Of a DNA stretch of 64,000 nt, positions 23,153-36,175 are shown piece after piece; position 1 is the stretch's first letter, and each line of letters begins with the position of its first letter. A model generated the notes under the pieces. The model made no database searches. It was not told the origin of the DNA and saw only the letters and a list, made by a program, of their open reading frames with translations. Source of the DNA: Rhyzopertha dominica (taxonomy: Eukaryota; Arthropoda; Insecta; Coleoptera; Bostrichidae). The position numbers and the translations under genes are program-made. Where the stretch lies: NCBI GenBank assembly GCA_025024175.1, contig QCXZ01000001.1, positions 744,001 through 808,000 of the forward strand, given 5' to 3'.

Positions 23153-23154
23153 TA

Positions 23155-24737
23155 TATTTCAGACTTCGGTGACAATGCTTTTATTGGAAGGGCCATAACG
23201 CGGTGTAAAATTTTCAGGTTGCAATATTGCCTTCAATATTATTTCGATTTCATATAATTCAGATCAAAAATAATTAACTATTCCAAACACAATAATCCGC
23301 AAAATGTTATTTTACTGAAATGCATTCATCAGATGGGTTTATTAAATTAAAGCTCGAACAAGAGTTCATTCTGGGTGGTCTGATAACGATATCCGTCAAA
23401 CCACTATTGTTATCATGTTCTACTATTCCGTTAATATGCTGTTTCCATCCACTTCTGTTACACTGCGGCTTTGGTAACTATTTAAGTGGTGATAAGCCGA
23501 AGAAAAAAAGTATAATGTAAACCAATACGAATCTCAACATCAATTCCTGAATTGCGACGTTCGACGATCCTTTCAGTGTAGCATAGACGAAACAACTTCA
23601 GTGAGGTAAAATGCACGTCCCACAGATATCACATCCTTAAATTTGTTTTTCTGGGTTACATTTAGCTCGCGCAGTAGGAGCATTTAAAGACAACAAATAT
23701 ATCCTTCTGGCAGGGATAGCTAGATTGAAAAATATGTAGCATCAATTCCTTGTCGACTGCACAAGTGCATTTGCGGACTGGAGTTTAGAGACATTCTGAA
23801 AATAATACCTTTGTTTACGTCTGGAAATAGCTTTCTGCTTTGATACAAACCGGGCAAATGTTCTTACAGCATAACAATTTGGTTCCTATAGTCAGTGCTT
23901 TTTGAGAGGTCATCAGATTATTAATTAAATAAATAATTTTATGTTTTTTTTTAATGAGATTTCATTTCTTTTGTAAGTCATTTCTTTTTTCTTTTCGGGT
24001 TATGTCTCTTGCACGTCATCTACGTATCTTCTTAAAGGCCCACTTCCTGTTTCTATTAGTTTTTCTCACAGGCTTCAGTGTGTCGGCATCTATATCTCTA
24101 TCTCCATAAAATACTGATATATTTTTAATCAAAAAATTTTCTTTAACATCTGTTATTTACTTAAAAATGTAAGCAAGACGTTTATGTCACATCTCACATG
24201 GTCCTTATAACTAAATTTTTGGGAATGCAGGCTATGAAATATGCACATAGATGTGTACTTATCTACCTTTAAAATTCCGTGGCATTCGAAAACCGCTCAA
24301 GCACATATACATAGCGTCACAGCCCTTTGTGGCAATGTAAGCGCTGTGAACTCCATGCCATGCTGTGTTTAATGACCTTTTCGTGAACGGGTTATGGCAA
24401 GCCCCGTCGATGATACTGTTCACGAGTAGTTGCGTCGTTATCGGGAAATGTTATGTATAATCCAATTACTTAAATGTCTGCACACCGTGCCTGAAATGCG
24501 TAGGTAATCTTCAGCACAGGGAAGGAACTCAAATACGGTACTGTAGCGTGGAGCTTACGCCAACCACAATGCCTTTTTTCGAAAGCAAATCTTGGAGAAC
24601 TTGCATGTTTATGTTTATAGACAAATTTATTGCTAACAGCTTATATAAATCTATTCATGTGGAGGTTACAAAATAGACGGAACTAATAAAGGACATCAAC
24701 AGCCAACTTAGCTGCGTGCATACAAATAATATCTTTC
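23155..24737. other. No gene seen
   Basis: Mixed AT-rich sequence; 24190-24620 is less AT-rich and may be single-copy. The open frame at 23320-23520 has no recognised domain. Confidence 0.4.
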
Positions 24738-24890
24738 ACATCCACCGTCAGGCTTCAGAAAGGGACACAGGACAACAACTTCTTTCATCACCTTCTGGAC
24801 TATATTCTGGAAGCTAGAAATAAAAATGCAGCTTTAGTTTTGCTAGACTCCTCTAAAGCTTTTAATATAATCGTTCTTTATTTAATTTGA
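24738..24890 (+). pseudogene. Jockey-type LINE RT N-terminal scrap
   Basis: HPPSGFRKGHRTTTSF, the opening RT motif (QxGFRxxxSTxT), runs from 24738. After a frame change it continues as LDYILEARNKNAALVLLDSS and KAFNII, the catalytic motif A (LLDFSKAFDTI), with the last Asp changed to Asn. It breaks off near 24890. This is an old 50-residue fragment without the rest of the polymerase. Confidence 0.75.
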
Positions 24891-25539
24891 AAGGGATTCA
24901 CTAAGATTTGCTCCATGCCTCATCCATGTAGCTGTTGACTGTCGTACTTTCCGCGTTAATCACGCTATAAAATAGCGTCTGCATCCGTAAAGTATGAAGG
25001 GAGTAATTAATACTTCCGCGCGTATAATGTTTTTTATGTGTTCTTTCCTATCTTCCCCATTTCTCTATCGCAACATGAAGGCCCCAAACGTGTAACAAGT
25101 TAGAGTAAAAAACTTCACCCGAAACTCCGTTTTGTTGTTATTTACTGAACACCTCGTATACGAATTCCTCCCTTGGGATTCGCGGGGTGCCGTTATCGGT
25201 TAATGCTTGTTTATGGATACAACTTCCAAACTCTGGATGTAAGTACTCTTAGTCGAGCTGCAACAGATGTTTCACGGCTACTGTTCGGTCATAAGCTACG
25301 TAACAATCGATAATGGTGACTGGAAACATTACAAGGCTTCATCAACGTCAATCCAAAACGCGCGAATTAAATTGACCAGTAGCAACTTTAAAGCATTCTC
25401 TTTTGGTGCTGAAACAACAGTTACTGAAATATAAGAGTCCAAATTTTGCGATAACTTAATAGTTATTTATTGTATAACTGTTTCAGATAGCATGTGTGTG
25501 CAATACAACGTTTTATCCATAATCACAGCCATTTAGAAC
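24891..25539. other. No gene seen
   Basis: No recognised feature between the LINE scrap and the tyrosine recombinase. Confidence 0.4.
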
Positions 25540-26385
25540 CAAAATCGCCGCAGCGAACATTATGAAAAAGTATTGTCCGAATTTAATGGACGGAATGAAA
25601 AACGGGGTGCATCTACCATAAATGAGAAAGTACTGCTGTCACGTTTCTTACATTTGAAAAGGAAGTATGCAATTTCATCCATGTGGTCGAAATACTCGAT
25701 GCTGAAGGCTGTAATAAAGTAAGCTCACTGCCTACCTGAAGAGTATGTCGAGAGGATACAAAGCAAAGAAAGCTGCAGTATTGGAAAAAGCGCACGTGGA
25801 AGAATTTTTGCAAAGGGCTTGCGATAAAGAATATTTAATGATCAAAGTAACATCTGATAACTCTTTAGACGTTATATAAATTTGCACTAATAATGGGAGT
25901 ATCTGGTGGATGTCGTTGCTGCGAATTAACGAATTTGAAAGTCAGTATTGTAGAAGACAGGGGCGCATATCTGCATGTTTCGATACCAGATATCAAGACG
26001 GGCATTTCTGGAAATTTTACAATAACAGAAGAAGGATTCTCTATCAATGCTTTGGAAACATATGAAAATACATGTTCTTACGTCCAAAGAATTTATCCAA
26101 CGACAGATTCTTTTTACAATACACTAGTCAAAAGTATACTTCACAACCTGTTGGAATAAACACTCTATTGAAAGAGCCTTTAAGAGTTGCTTCATATTTG
26201 CAAAGGCTTATTGAGGCCATTGTATGAGGCGGACCTAAACAATTTTCCTGGCTAATAAACATGACATGGTGGATGGACAAGCTCCGCTATAGCAGAAACC
26301 TATATCGAGGATTCCATTTTAATAGGTTAGACATTGCAGGAAAAATCCAAGGTTCTGCTGGTCACTCCTTGCTAGAGGAGATATC
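25540..26385 (+). pseudogene. Tyrosine recombinase (Crypton-like) pseudogene
   Basis: Remnant of a tyrosine-recombinase protein, the enzyme type that Cryptons use to integrate through a covalent phosphotyrosine. Visible in order: an N-terminal core-binding-like region (SEHYEKVLSEFNGRNEKR, then NEKVLLSRFLHLKRKYAISS), YVERIQSKESCSIGKSARGR, and after a frame change ACDKEYLMIKV. Next comes MGVSGGCRCCELTNL with the box I Arg (25914-25916), IPDIKTG, later VASYLQ, and the box II segment HGGWTSSAIAETYIEDSI with His at 26265-26267 and the presumed nucleophile Tyr at 26301-26303. The HxxR region between VASYLQ and HGGW is lost or unreadable. Several stops and shifts, and an insertion of about 35 bases at 25851-25885, inactivate it. 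No direct repeats marking the ends were found. Confidence 0.75.
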
Positions 26386-29300
26386 GACAGATTTAACAAG
26401 AACTTCGGCAGGCATGCGTTCTTGAACCGATGAGAGCTACAAACTTAAAAAGTAAACTTAGATGATAGAAATAACGAAATTGTATTTTCCTTTATCTCAC
26501 TAGTGAAATAAAGGAATTTCATTATTACACTAGTGGATAAAGTGGTACTTTATACGGTTGTTAAGTGTGGATAAAACTTCAATTATAAAGTGATTATGGA
26601 TAAAAGCATTTATTTGATGTAATTTCATATTATGGTCATAATGTATGAGTAGTAAGCTGTTTAACTATTGTATACTGTTACCGCGAGCACCCTGTGTGTG
26701 TAGTATTATTTTTATTTCAAAGTGACTACGAACTCAAAATACTTAAGCAGCGTTAAATTTTTATGTTACGGGACAAAAATTACTGAATCGAGTTTGACAT
26801 AATGCGATATATCTAAGACGACAAGTTCAAAAGAAAGGAAGCGGCGCAGCTTTTATGGTAAATCATGCATTTTACAGCAGTTGACGTCAAAAGTATATGA
26901 AATGACGTCCATATACCTTCCTCTCTAGGGATGCTGTCGGGTCCGGCGTCATTTTATGTTTAAAGGATAAGCGGCGAGAGAAGACAGAGCAACGTCTTTT
27001 TGGATCTGCGTCCATTTTTATTCAGGGACTTGGATCACTCCATCTCATCTTAATATATATTAAGAAAATCTTCCAAATGCAGCGTACATATAATTATTCC
27101 CTTTTACGATATATAGGTATAGGTTTAGAAGATGTCTTTTTCTTTCCGAACAATTCCTCGTTTTAATAATCCATGCTCTGGTCCGGCATCCGTTGTAAAT
27201 TACAGAAAATATTTCCTTTTTATCGAGATGGAAATTTTCTTGTCCACGCTTCCATTATACAGGCAAAAATTTCAACATTTAGTAGCAGTTTCAGATTTTT
27301 TTGTAAATTAGCTAATTGATATATTGCTGAAGAATGGCATAAGACCTATCCTGAGGCTGTGCTTCACTTGCCTCACCCCACCAGCCGCCACTGAGCCTCT
27401 AACAAACGCCATGTGTAATTAATGCATTTCACGCGTTCTATTTGAACAGTCCGTCCAGGTGACAGACTTTATAGTGACACAATTTGAGCTGAACAAACAG
27501 GGAACAGGGTCAGAGCAATCAGTTCCATTATTCCAGTTATCGAACATGTTAAATTTGCTACAGCGAACGCATTTCTCCGGTAAATCCCCCGTAATGAGGT
27601 CACGGAGTTATTTTAAGATCGCCGGGAACATTGACAGACACGCCTCCGCCACATTTGGATTACCTGGTCTATTAATATAACCTCTATTGCAATATCTACA
27701 AAGTTTATTTACGGTCTGGTTTAATTCAATGTATAGTATTGGTGAACTCAACTTTCCATACAGCATGAGGGGCAGGTGCGAGCGGCTTTGGGTAAACTCG
27801 CCAGATAAGTTTTGGTTATACGTTGTCTAATTATAGTCGCATCTTTTTTGTAATCTACAGTACTATCTACAACAGGTATCTTAATATGACAATTCTTATG
27901 TACAACCACACATGTATTTGTTTGTTCTACCTGCGAGATTTCGAACGGCTGTCTACAGAGGGTCATTTTTCTAGCATGACAGATGCCAAAGCTCGTTATC
28001 CTTAGCAGAGTTATTCGCAGTCAAAAGTATGGAATGATCGGTTTATTTCTGCCCATATAATCTTAGCTACTAGCCTCAGTTTTGATTCTGTATTTCTTCT
28101 TTTATAGTTAAATTGACTTGGTGTTTATTTTGCACGGTTTGAAAAAAATCATGTTTTTAAATAAACGAAAGTAAACGTTATCAAAGCAGCTTCTGCAGGT
28201 GTGGATGCTAGTTGTTATTTATTTAATGATAATTCTACAAAACGGTAATTTGTGCTGCGGAGCGCAGGTAATGTACATGTACAGATATATATATGTAGGT
28301 TCCTGATGACTGTCCTCGCAGTCAACATTTCGAACTAAAAACTAAAACAGTTTATTACTTAGGTATATGGCGCGTTTGCTCGGTTTGATAGATTTATCTC
28401 AAATTAATAACTGGCTTGTTGACGAGTTAATTCACTTACAAACTTTTTAATGGTTAAGGTTCAATAAGAGCTCCCAGTGAGATATAATCAAAAGACCTAG
28501 AGGGAGACAGATTTAATTAAGTTCCCTAATTTAATTTTTACTGTAACCACCCCCGAATGCTGTCGAGGCTTTTTTCAACACGTAGTGTCACAGGTTATTA
28601 GTGATCGAAAATGGGTAACAGATGGTAACAGCCTGTGCTTCACACGAAGTAGCATGCATGATGTACAAGTTGTGACTTACATTAAACCCCTTTAGTGCTG
28701 TGAGAGAGCATGGATGCGTCGTCGTGTACGCCTGTCAACACTTCTGATGAAAATTGGATATCTGCCAATAAAAGCAACTCTCACTTCTCGTTAGAATTAA
28801 CTGGCATATTGACGTGGGCCTACTTGTTAGCGGTTGGAATATACGAGGAAAGTACTTTCCCGCAACTTCAGTGCAGTTGACGCATTTTATCGCAACATGT
28901 GGTATGTCATCGTTAAATGATTTTATTGTCATTTTTAGTGCTAATTAAGATGCTGCACATTAAGTTAAACTGTTAATTAGTCGCAGTGTTAACCAAACAG
29001 TTATTGCTAATTTTAAACAATTAGCTAACTTGTTAGTTAGGAAAACCTTGAAGAAGCTTCTTAAGAATCGACAGACATTCGGCTAGAAGAGCTTCCCTCT
29101 GTGTTTTGCTGCATACCTACATTGATAATAATCGTGGTTTTCTAGTACATTATTAGCAATTAATTATTAGGTATGTGCCGTGTTTTAGTTTTTAAACATC
29201 TATAAACACTTTATAGTACTTCGTTATGAAGTAAAATTCCATGGCTAACAGATAGCGTTAAGGCGAGAAGACAAATTTTGACTTTGATATTATTTATCTT

Positions 29301-32300
29301 CACTAATAGTCAAATGAATTCAAGCTTACGAAACCGATATATATTAATTCAACTTCAGGAGCTTTTGTAATATCAATGAAATAGATTTAAGTAGTGGCTG
29401 TAGATACTGAAGCCACGTTATTCTCTAGTAATAAATTGCCGGCCAAAAATATGTAAGAGTTCAGGGATGACTCCCTCAAAAAGCTTTGCAATCGATTCAG
29501 ATATGCAAACGCTTGTATAATTATTGGCTACTAGCATAAGTGAAACTGATTTATGGATTGGAATAATGTAGGATAGCTTCTAGTATGCTGGGAAAAACTC
29601 CATAAAAGAGATATATTGCGTTATATTAACGTTTGAGTTTTTTCCCCTTTAATTATAATAAGGGATTTTGTTGCGCTATCAAACAACTTTACTACTACAC
29701 AGACGGTAAAATAGGTTTGAAATTAAGTAATACAAAAAGCACTCCTTATTGACCGGGTATGTTTATATTCAATGGTTAGAAATGAAGAAGGACATTCTCT
29801 TAATAACACACATTTACAATTACAAAAAACTAAGTCTAATCTTTAATCAATATCATTTTCAACATTATTAAGTGGAAAAAGTCATGAATTTCAAAATTAT
29901 GGCACGCGAATTGGTCTATAAAGAAGCTACATTATGTAGTAATAAACAATAATCATTTTTACCATCGAAAAGCCATCCTGTATTAGACAGAATATCGGCC
30001 AGGACCACCAGGATAATACACACAAATAGAGTTAACTATTAATGAACTAGGAGCAAAAACCCATTGATTAAAAACATACTATTGCGTTGAACATGCAGCC
30101 GTACTTAACAACAGGNTANCTTATATTTCGAAAATGAGNTTAAAAAAAGTTAGTCTGCTAGTTTGCTGAACAACGAAAAGAAAAGCTCACTATTTTGGAT
30201 AACTGGTGTAATAGTTTTATTATAAAGCGAAAGAGAAGCAAAGAAAAAGGCACGAACAAGCTTTTTGATAGAAACCGTTCGCATACTTGCGCGAAGGTCG
30301 AAAACAATTCACCTTCGTTATTACAGAGGCACCTGATGAATGCGAAGCATTCTGGTAAAAAGTACAGCACCAAAGATAAATGAATACGGCCTGCGTCAAA
30401 TAAATACCGTTCCCATTAAGCACAAAAAGCACGGATCAACGCCGTCCCTCATTAAATGAGTAGCAATATCGCGACCATGGGTGCGTAATGCAAGCATTGT
30501 GCTGCCAGGAGCAAGAAAATTTATTGCGTCACGTTGTTGTTTCAAAGTATTTCAACCCTTCATATTCTACGTAATATGTCACAGAATATAGCTGTCCAAC
30601 AAAGTATACATGTGTGTTGCCTCGCTGCTCACAAAATGTAATAAATAACGCGACTGAATGAACGCACCCTAATATCACGGTGTATACCGTAGTAATATCT
30701 TTCGCTGTCGCTGGATTCAGCAATTGTCTTGTTTACAAGGAAAAACCGTCATTTATTACTGGAAAGCGGGAAAATGCATTTCTATCGAATGGAACGCCAA
30801 GTTTTACATACTTTTATTATTGGACTGCTGTAGTAGCGGCAATATTGCAGCGGCTCGAATCAACGACTGGTGCTGATATGCAATTTATTTTGCTTTTGTA
30901 AAACGCAAGCTAAAATGGCAAACATACCTCCCGCGAAAGTTTCCTTTGTGGTGCCACTTTACATTGATTTGGAAAGTGGATTGTGAAAAGCCCTGGCCTA
31001 GTTTCTACGCATGCGGCTGATTTATCTTCCCATGTAGGCCACTGGTATCATATTATTTCAGTGGAAAAATGCTTAACAGTGGATTTAATTAAAAGCTCAA
31101 GCTTTCGTTCAGCATCGTGCAATAGTTGAATGCATTTCAAACAGCGGCAGCGCTCCTATTTGACTGACCCTTGCTTTTGAGCTACTACTTGTTCAATGAA
31201 TTTTAAGTTCACTGCGTTGTCTTTTATTTAACAAACAAATGTTACTATATGAACAAAATATTCCCGTAAAAAGTTGCATTTTTTCTTTTATCTTGCTGAA
31301 GATGGGTTTGGAACGTAGGAATGTATGTCATCATTATTATACATTTGGAAATGTAGGTACATGTATAATATACATGCTGTGCCACTTATTTTTTTATCCT
31401 ATTTGATGATGGTGCTTGATACTAGTTGTATGTTCTCTCACTTTTAGTATGTAATCAGCAGCCTTTGAAGTTGCATTTTGTACATGGTCTTCAAAATTCG
31501 TGTGTTTTCCCGGATATCTCAGTAACCGCAAGACAGGAAAAAATATGAGCAAAAAAAGTCAAACAACTTCATAATTTGTATAAATAAGAATAAAAGTAAA
31601 GGTTTTTTTCCTGTACATTGCATTATGTTTATTTTAAATAGCAGTCATAGATGGCTTTGACAGATTCTGATTTGCTATTTTTTAAATTTTCAGAATACAT
31701 TATAATTTGCTTATATAGGTATTACGGAAAACACCTGAGAAATTTAAAGTTCTCTGTTTTCCAAATTATCTAGTTAGCTTTTTTAGCAAGAACCAATGTA
31801 AACACTCTGCCATCTTGTCGTGACAGCTCATTATTTACGAGTCAGCAGAAAAAAACTAAAAATGATCAAATAGTTACAGTAATTTGTCGTACTGCAACAT
31901 GAAGTTTATCTTCTTAAATGCATATCATATATTTTGAACATATTATTTGATGTAATTACATGAATAACTAACACTTTCAAAACTGAAAAATTCCCCGCGT
32001 AGAACAGCCCCTTCTCCAGTTGCGCAATTGTGTTGTTGCCAATTGCAACAATAACATTTTCAAATGAAACGTATATTTTAAAAAATTGCAGTAAAGTCGT
32101 TTAATATAATCCCCTTCGCATATATAAAACACGTTGCCATCTATTCGACAGTAATGTAATGTCGTTAAATACGCCTTTTTAGTCAAGATGCATTCAGCAG
32201 TTAGAACGCATATGCTGTTGCAGGGCTTTTATCCTACAAAACCAATAAACGGACTTATCGAAATTCTCCTTTTCACTGGAGGAACCAAATGAAATCTGGA

Positions 32301-33432
32301 GGACCCATGTCACGTCTACATTTTTGGAAACATGCATTTAAATTTTCTACACAGAAGGCAAATGCATTTGTCTTTTGGTTTTGTCTGTTGTTTGTTTGTC
32401 AGAGCGGTTTTCTTCCATTATTGTAGCCACAACAGCAGCGAAAGTGTTGTCGATAGCAGTAGAGGTCTCTAACTTTAGTGGTGGTCTTTAACACTAGTCC
32501 AATGTTGTGGAACACTCCATCAAGTTACTGTTGAACTATCCACACACGACTCCTGGCACTGTGAATTTCGGCAACCGTGTTTCCCGCAGTGCTTGAATTT
32601 TGATATACGCACATTAATCCGCTACAGTGATGCGTTCCATTGCATCAAACTACTTCGTTTTCAGGATTTTTTTACACATAAACATACACTCTATATATAG
32701 CTAAGTGATGTCCCAATAATAGACTTTTATAATTTGACAGCACATGCTTTTTCAGCATCGCTAGCTTGAAATGCGCAGGAATGGTCTTAGTATTTTTAAT
32801 AATTTGATTACGTCACATGTACCTAAAGTAAATGATGGTGAACAAACTTCTATGAAATTGCCTTTTCAATTTCAACAAATAACCGTAATTCACTTTACGG
32901 ATTGCTATTCCGATGAGCTATGGATCCGCAATTACCAAACTCAACCCTGCGCACATTCCGCATTAATAGATGGGCGGTCGCTCCTTTTCCTGGCCGAAAG
33001 GTCACTGCTTTTCAATCAGGCGATGCTGTCATGTAGAGCTATTACCCCTAAAGCCGACCCCAGACGTGCTGTGGAAAGAAAACTGAGTTCAATCGAGTGG
33101 AACTTCGTCAGTATACCGTTAAGGAGGTAGCATCGTCTGAATTGTGGAACAATGTAGGTTGGAATGAGCTCGTTAAGCACCAGTTAAAGACGTTGAGGTA
33201 CCCCAAAGACCCAAAGAGTTATCCTTATGTGAATGGCTTTATTCCCATTTAACCCGCTCCAATTATATACGAAAGACGTTCCTTATGAATTGAAATTAAT
33301 TAAAACGAGTTGCTTAGGGACAAAGTGTTACTAAATGATAGAATGCAGTTTAAATCATTTTAGTCGCAACTTAAGCACTTAAGTTCCTTTACTGTTAGCT
33401 TTTCCGTCCAATTAAGCTATTTGTTTTTACAG
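26386..33432. other. Seven-kilobase region without recognised gene
   Basis: No supported coding gene. GC-richer, possibly single-copy blocks lie at about 26900-27010, 27380-27690 (with GTCCAGGTGACAG and GGTCACGG) and 28490-28900. CCTGATGACTGTCCTCGCAGTC at 28302-28323, followed by TTTCGAAC, is one of several hairpin-like motifs discussed under findings. The 119-codon frame at 32771-33130 has no recognised domain. N bases occur at 30116-30140. Confidence 0.5.
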
Positions 33433-33720
33433 CACAACCAAGTGGCAAAGTTGGAAAGCCCTAAAGCTGCCATTATAGGACAGTCTAAAAGCTTTAAGAA
33501 TTTTCTAGCAAGCGCAAGTCAGAAATTTACAGATCTAGAACAAACTCAAGCTCGTTTAGTTAAGGCAGAATCTCTTCTTGAAAAATTCAGTGAAACACAA
33601 ACTAAGGTAGGGTGCACAGATGTGACCACTACATTAAATGATCATGAGCAGAGCGTTTAGCATTCGTATTTTGGCATAATTAGTCAAATCAATCAGCAAT
33701 ACAACATTAGAAATCCAAAG
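33433..33720 (+). pseudogene. BEL/Pao-like gag (DUF1759-type) scrap
   Basis: The 76-codon stretch has a spaced pattern of hydrophobic and charged residues: SFKNFLASASQKFTDLEQTQ, ARLVKAESLLEKFSETQTKV, then NDHEQSV. After a stop, HSYFGIISQIN follows in the same frame. This matches the N-terminal gag helix region of BEL/Pao elements (ARLxKAExLxxxFxxxQxxI...HExxFExxYFxI). The preceding TTTTTACAG looks like a 3' splice site, but that may be chance. No protease, RT or LTR is seen; decay continues to about 33900. A coiled-coil exon of a host gene is the alternative. Confidence 0.5.
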
Positions 33721-33918
33721 ATAATCTACTTCATTTTGATGACAAATCATACATAATACCGAGTCCATAAGTCCAGTACAAAAATTTCACGATTGTCCTT
33801 AGAAGGCGGAGCAAGTTTTCTAGTAATATCTGAGAAGTTATTTTCAAAATTTAGGTCCGTGCTTGATGATATTACTAAGCATTTGAGAACTTAAATTTGA
33901 GCAGTACTGGTAGGTATA

Positions 33919-34275
33919 CAGGGTGATTTTTTGAAAACTTCACACCTTAAATAACTTTAAATAGAGGAAAAATTTAAAATTTTGCAAAAACAGGTAAACT
34001 TTTGTTTGCAGGTGGACAACTTTTGAGATAAGTTTTTAATGGATAGCGCTTACCCTCTTAGCGGGGTAGATACCCCTTCAAAAATTTTAAATGAAACTAC
34101 CCATCTTAGGATACATCATTTAAAAGCTTATTACACAAGGAGTCTTGCCATGTAATTAGTTTTACTATTTGTTACCCATTGACGGGGTGGTGGGTCAAAA
34201 AGTGCATTGTAGCAAGTGGCTTATAAAATGGAATATTTTGGACTTTTTTTAACAAAATTTATTGTCTTGCAGTTA
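33919..34275 (+). repeat. Long inverted repeat, 5' side of copy 2
   Basis: Carries the 5'-arm variants (ACCCTCTTAGCGGGG, TACCCATTGACGGGGTGG) and ends near ATTGTCTTGCAG. Inverse of 35818-36173. Confidence 0.85.
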
Positions 34276-34545
34276 CAATAAAAATTGTCCTTACTTAAGC
34301 CTAAAAAACTTGTTAAAAAATAATTGTTACACCTAAGCAAAATGCCAAAAATACTTAAAATTTTCTTTCGACATTACTTGATATTGCAACTCGACAGTTT
34401 ATACTGAATTGGCTAAGTAATTATCTACTTTGCGTTTCCAGTTTTTTGTTTCAACTTTTTGGCTACTTCTTTGGCACGACCATCTTTTTGTTCACATTCC
34501 TTTTTATAAATCGCGTGAAATTTTAAAGTGAGAGTCCAAGTGATA

Positions 34546-35589
34546 ATGGTTTATTCAACTGCCGAAAGGGTAGAAATAATTTTTATTTACGGTGCTGAGC
34601 ATAGCTGTGCTCGTGCGTCAGCAAGGGTGTTTAACGAACGGCACCCCGATAAAAATGTTGACGCTAGGTACATTCTCGATCTCGTGCAGAAATTTCAAGA
34701 CACTGGATCTGTAGTAAACAAAAAAAGGGCAGGGAATAGAGTCGTTGATGAAATGGCCCAACTTGAAGTACTTGGTCATTTTGCAATGGATCCAACTAGC
34801 TCTTTGCGTAACATTTCTACAGCCACTGGACTTTCTTATTCATCTGTAAGGAAAGTTACAAAACTGCACAAATTCCATCCGTATAAGATGAAAACTCTCC
34901 AGGAACTCGGCGAAGATGACTTCGATAGAAGACTGCAATTTTGCGAAATTATGACAGAAAAGATTATAGTAAATCCAAATCTAATAAAAAATATCTGCTT
35001 CAGTGATGAATGCACATTTTTTTTGAACGGCTCTGTAAATAAACATAACGTCAGGTACTGGAGTGACGAAAATCCTTAGATTTTTCGAGAAGGTCATACA
35101 CAAGTTCCTCAGAAGCTGAACGTCTAGGCTGGAATACTTGGCAACGCAATTGTAGGTCCAATTTTCATTGATGGAACTCTAAATGGGGGAATGTATTTAG
35201 AATTACTTGATAACGTTATTGATCCTTTAATCACAGAGCAATTAGAAAACTGACGTGACCCTGAAGGAAATCCAATGTTGGATGAATACGAATTGTTTTA
35301 CCAACATGATGGAGCCCCACCGCATTACGCCATTAATGTGAGAAATTGCTTAAATCATAGATTTCCTCTTCACTGGATTGGTAGGCGTGGAACAATCTTT
35401 CTATGGGGTCATTTAAAATCAGTGGTTTACAAAACACAACCTACTAGCCTGGACGATCTGCGAGAAAGAATTATTAACGAGTGCAGGAGGATTCCACCTG
35501 AAACTTTCCGAAAAGTGCAGCAGGAGTTCGAGAACCGTCTGTATTATTGTATGGAAAGAGGTGGTGCACATTTTGAGAATCCATTGTAA
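34546..35589 (+). pseudogene. DD41D transposase pseudogene, copy 2
   Basis: Starts at ATG 34546-34548 (MVYSTAERVEIIF). The reading frame stays the same from start to the TAA at 35587-35589; the T-run at 35017-35024 has eight bases, so CTFFLNGSVN reads through. Inactivating changes are three in-frame stops (TAG 35077-35079, TAG 35125-35127 in place of a Trp, TGA 35251-35253) and a 42-bp in-frame deletion near 35394. The deletion removes ECPPRSPDLTALDF and with it the third catalytic Asp. First Asp (FSDECTFF) and second Asp (YQHDGAPPHY) remain. The DUF4817-like HTH is complete. Confidence 0.9.
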
Positions 35590-35817
35590 GGTTTGAATTT
35601 CTATGGTTTTGTTCACACTGTTTTTGGAGTTACAAATAAATAATTTTTCTTTTTCGTGGACATGGACTTTCGAAAAAATTACATGATAAATACTTTAATG
35701 TTAATAATAATGTTAAAAGAAAATTTTCAGGATTCTGGGAGTTTTTTTTAAGTGTCATATTTTTTACAAGTTGTTTGTTTAAATTTTGGGTTCTCGTAAG
35801 GACAAATTTTCTTTCCG

Positions 35818-36173
35818 CTCTAAAATAAAATACATTTTGTTGAAAAGAGTCCAAAATATTCAATTTAATAAGCAACCTGTTTCATAGGCACTATTAATCT
35901 ATTACCCCGTCAATAAGTTAAACGTGGTAAAACTAATTACATGGCCAGACTCTTTGTGAAATAAGCTTTCAAATGATGTATCACAAGATGGATAGTTCCA
36001 TTTAAAATTTTTAAAGGGGTGTCTACCCTGCTCAGAGAGTAAGCGCCATCCATTAAAAACTTATCTCAAAAGTTGTCCCCCTGCAAACAAAAGTTTACTT
36101 GTTTTTGCAAATTTTTAAATTTTTGCTATATTTAAAGTTATTTAAGGTGTGAAGTTTTCAAAAAATCACCCTG
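35818..36173 (-). repeat. Long inverted repeat, 3' side of copy 2
   Basis: Carries the 3'-arm variants (read inward, ACTCTCTGAGCAGGG). Begins near GCTCTAAAATAAAATACATT and ends CACCCTG next to TA. Confidence 0.85.
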
Positions 36174-36175
36174 TA

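Larger units (their letters stand above)
33919..36173 (+). mobile_element. DD41D Tc1/mariner element, copy 2 (2255 bp)
   Basis: Same family as copies 1 and 3, in the opposite orientation. Both outermost tips are intact (CAGGGTGATT), with TA at 33917-33918 and 36174-36175. Both long inverted repeats are complete (33919 to about 34275 and about 35818 to 36173), so of the three copies this one has the best-preserved ends, although its transposase is dead. It inserted next to a BEL-like gag scrap. Confidence 0.9.

Noticed and set aside
28302..28340. Intact hammerhead ribozyme
   Set aside because: CTGATGA and a short stem are there, but the GAA of the core reads CAA and no stem III forms; kept only as part of the motif finding.
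32771..33130. 119-codon plus-strand ORF
   Set aside because: Longest orphan frame outside transposons, but no recognisable motif, no start or splice support and average composition.
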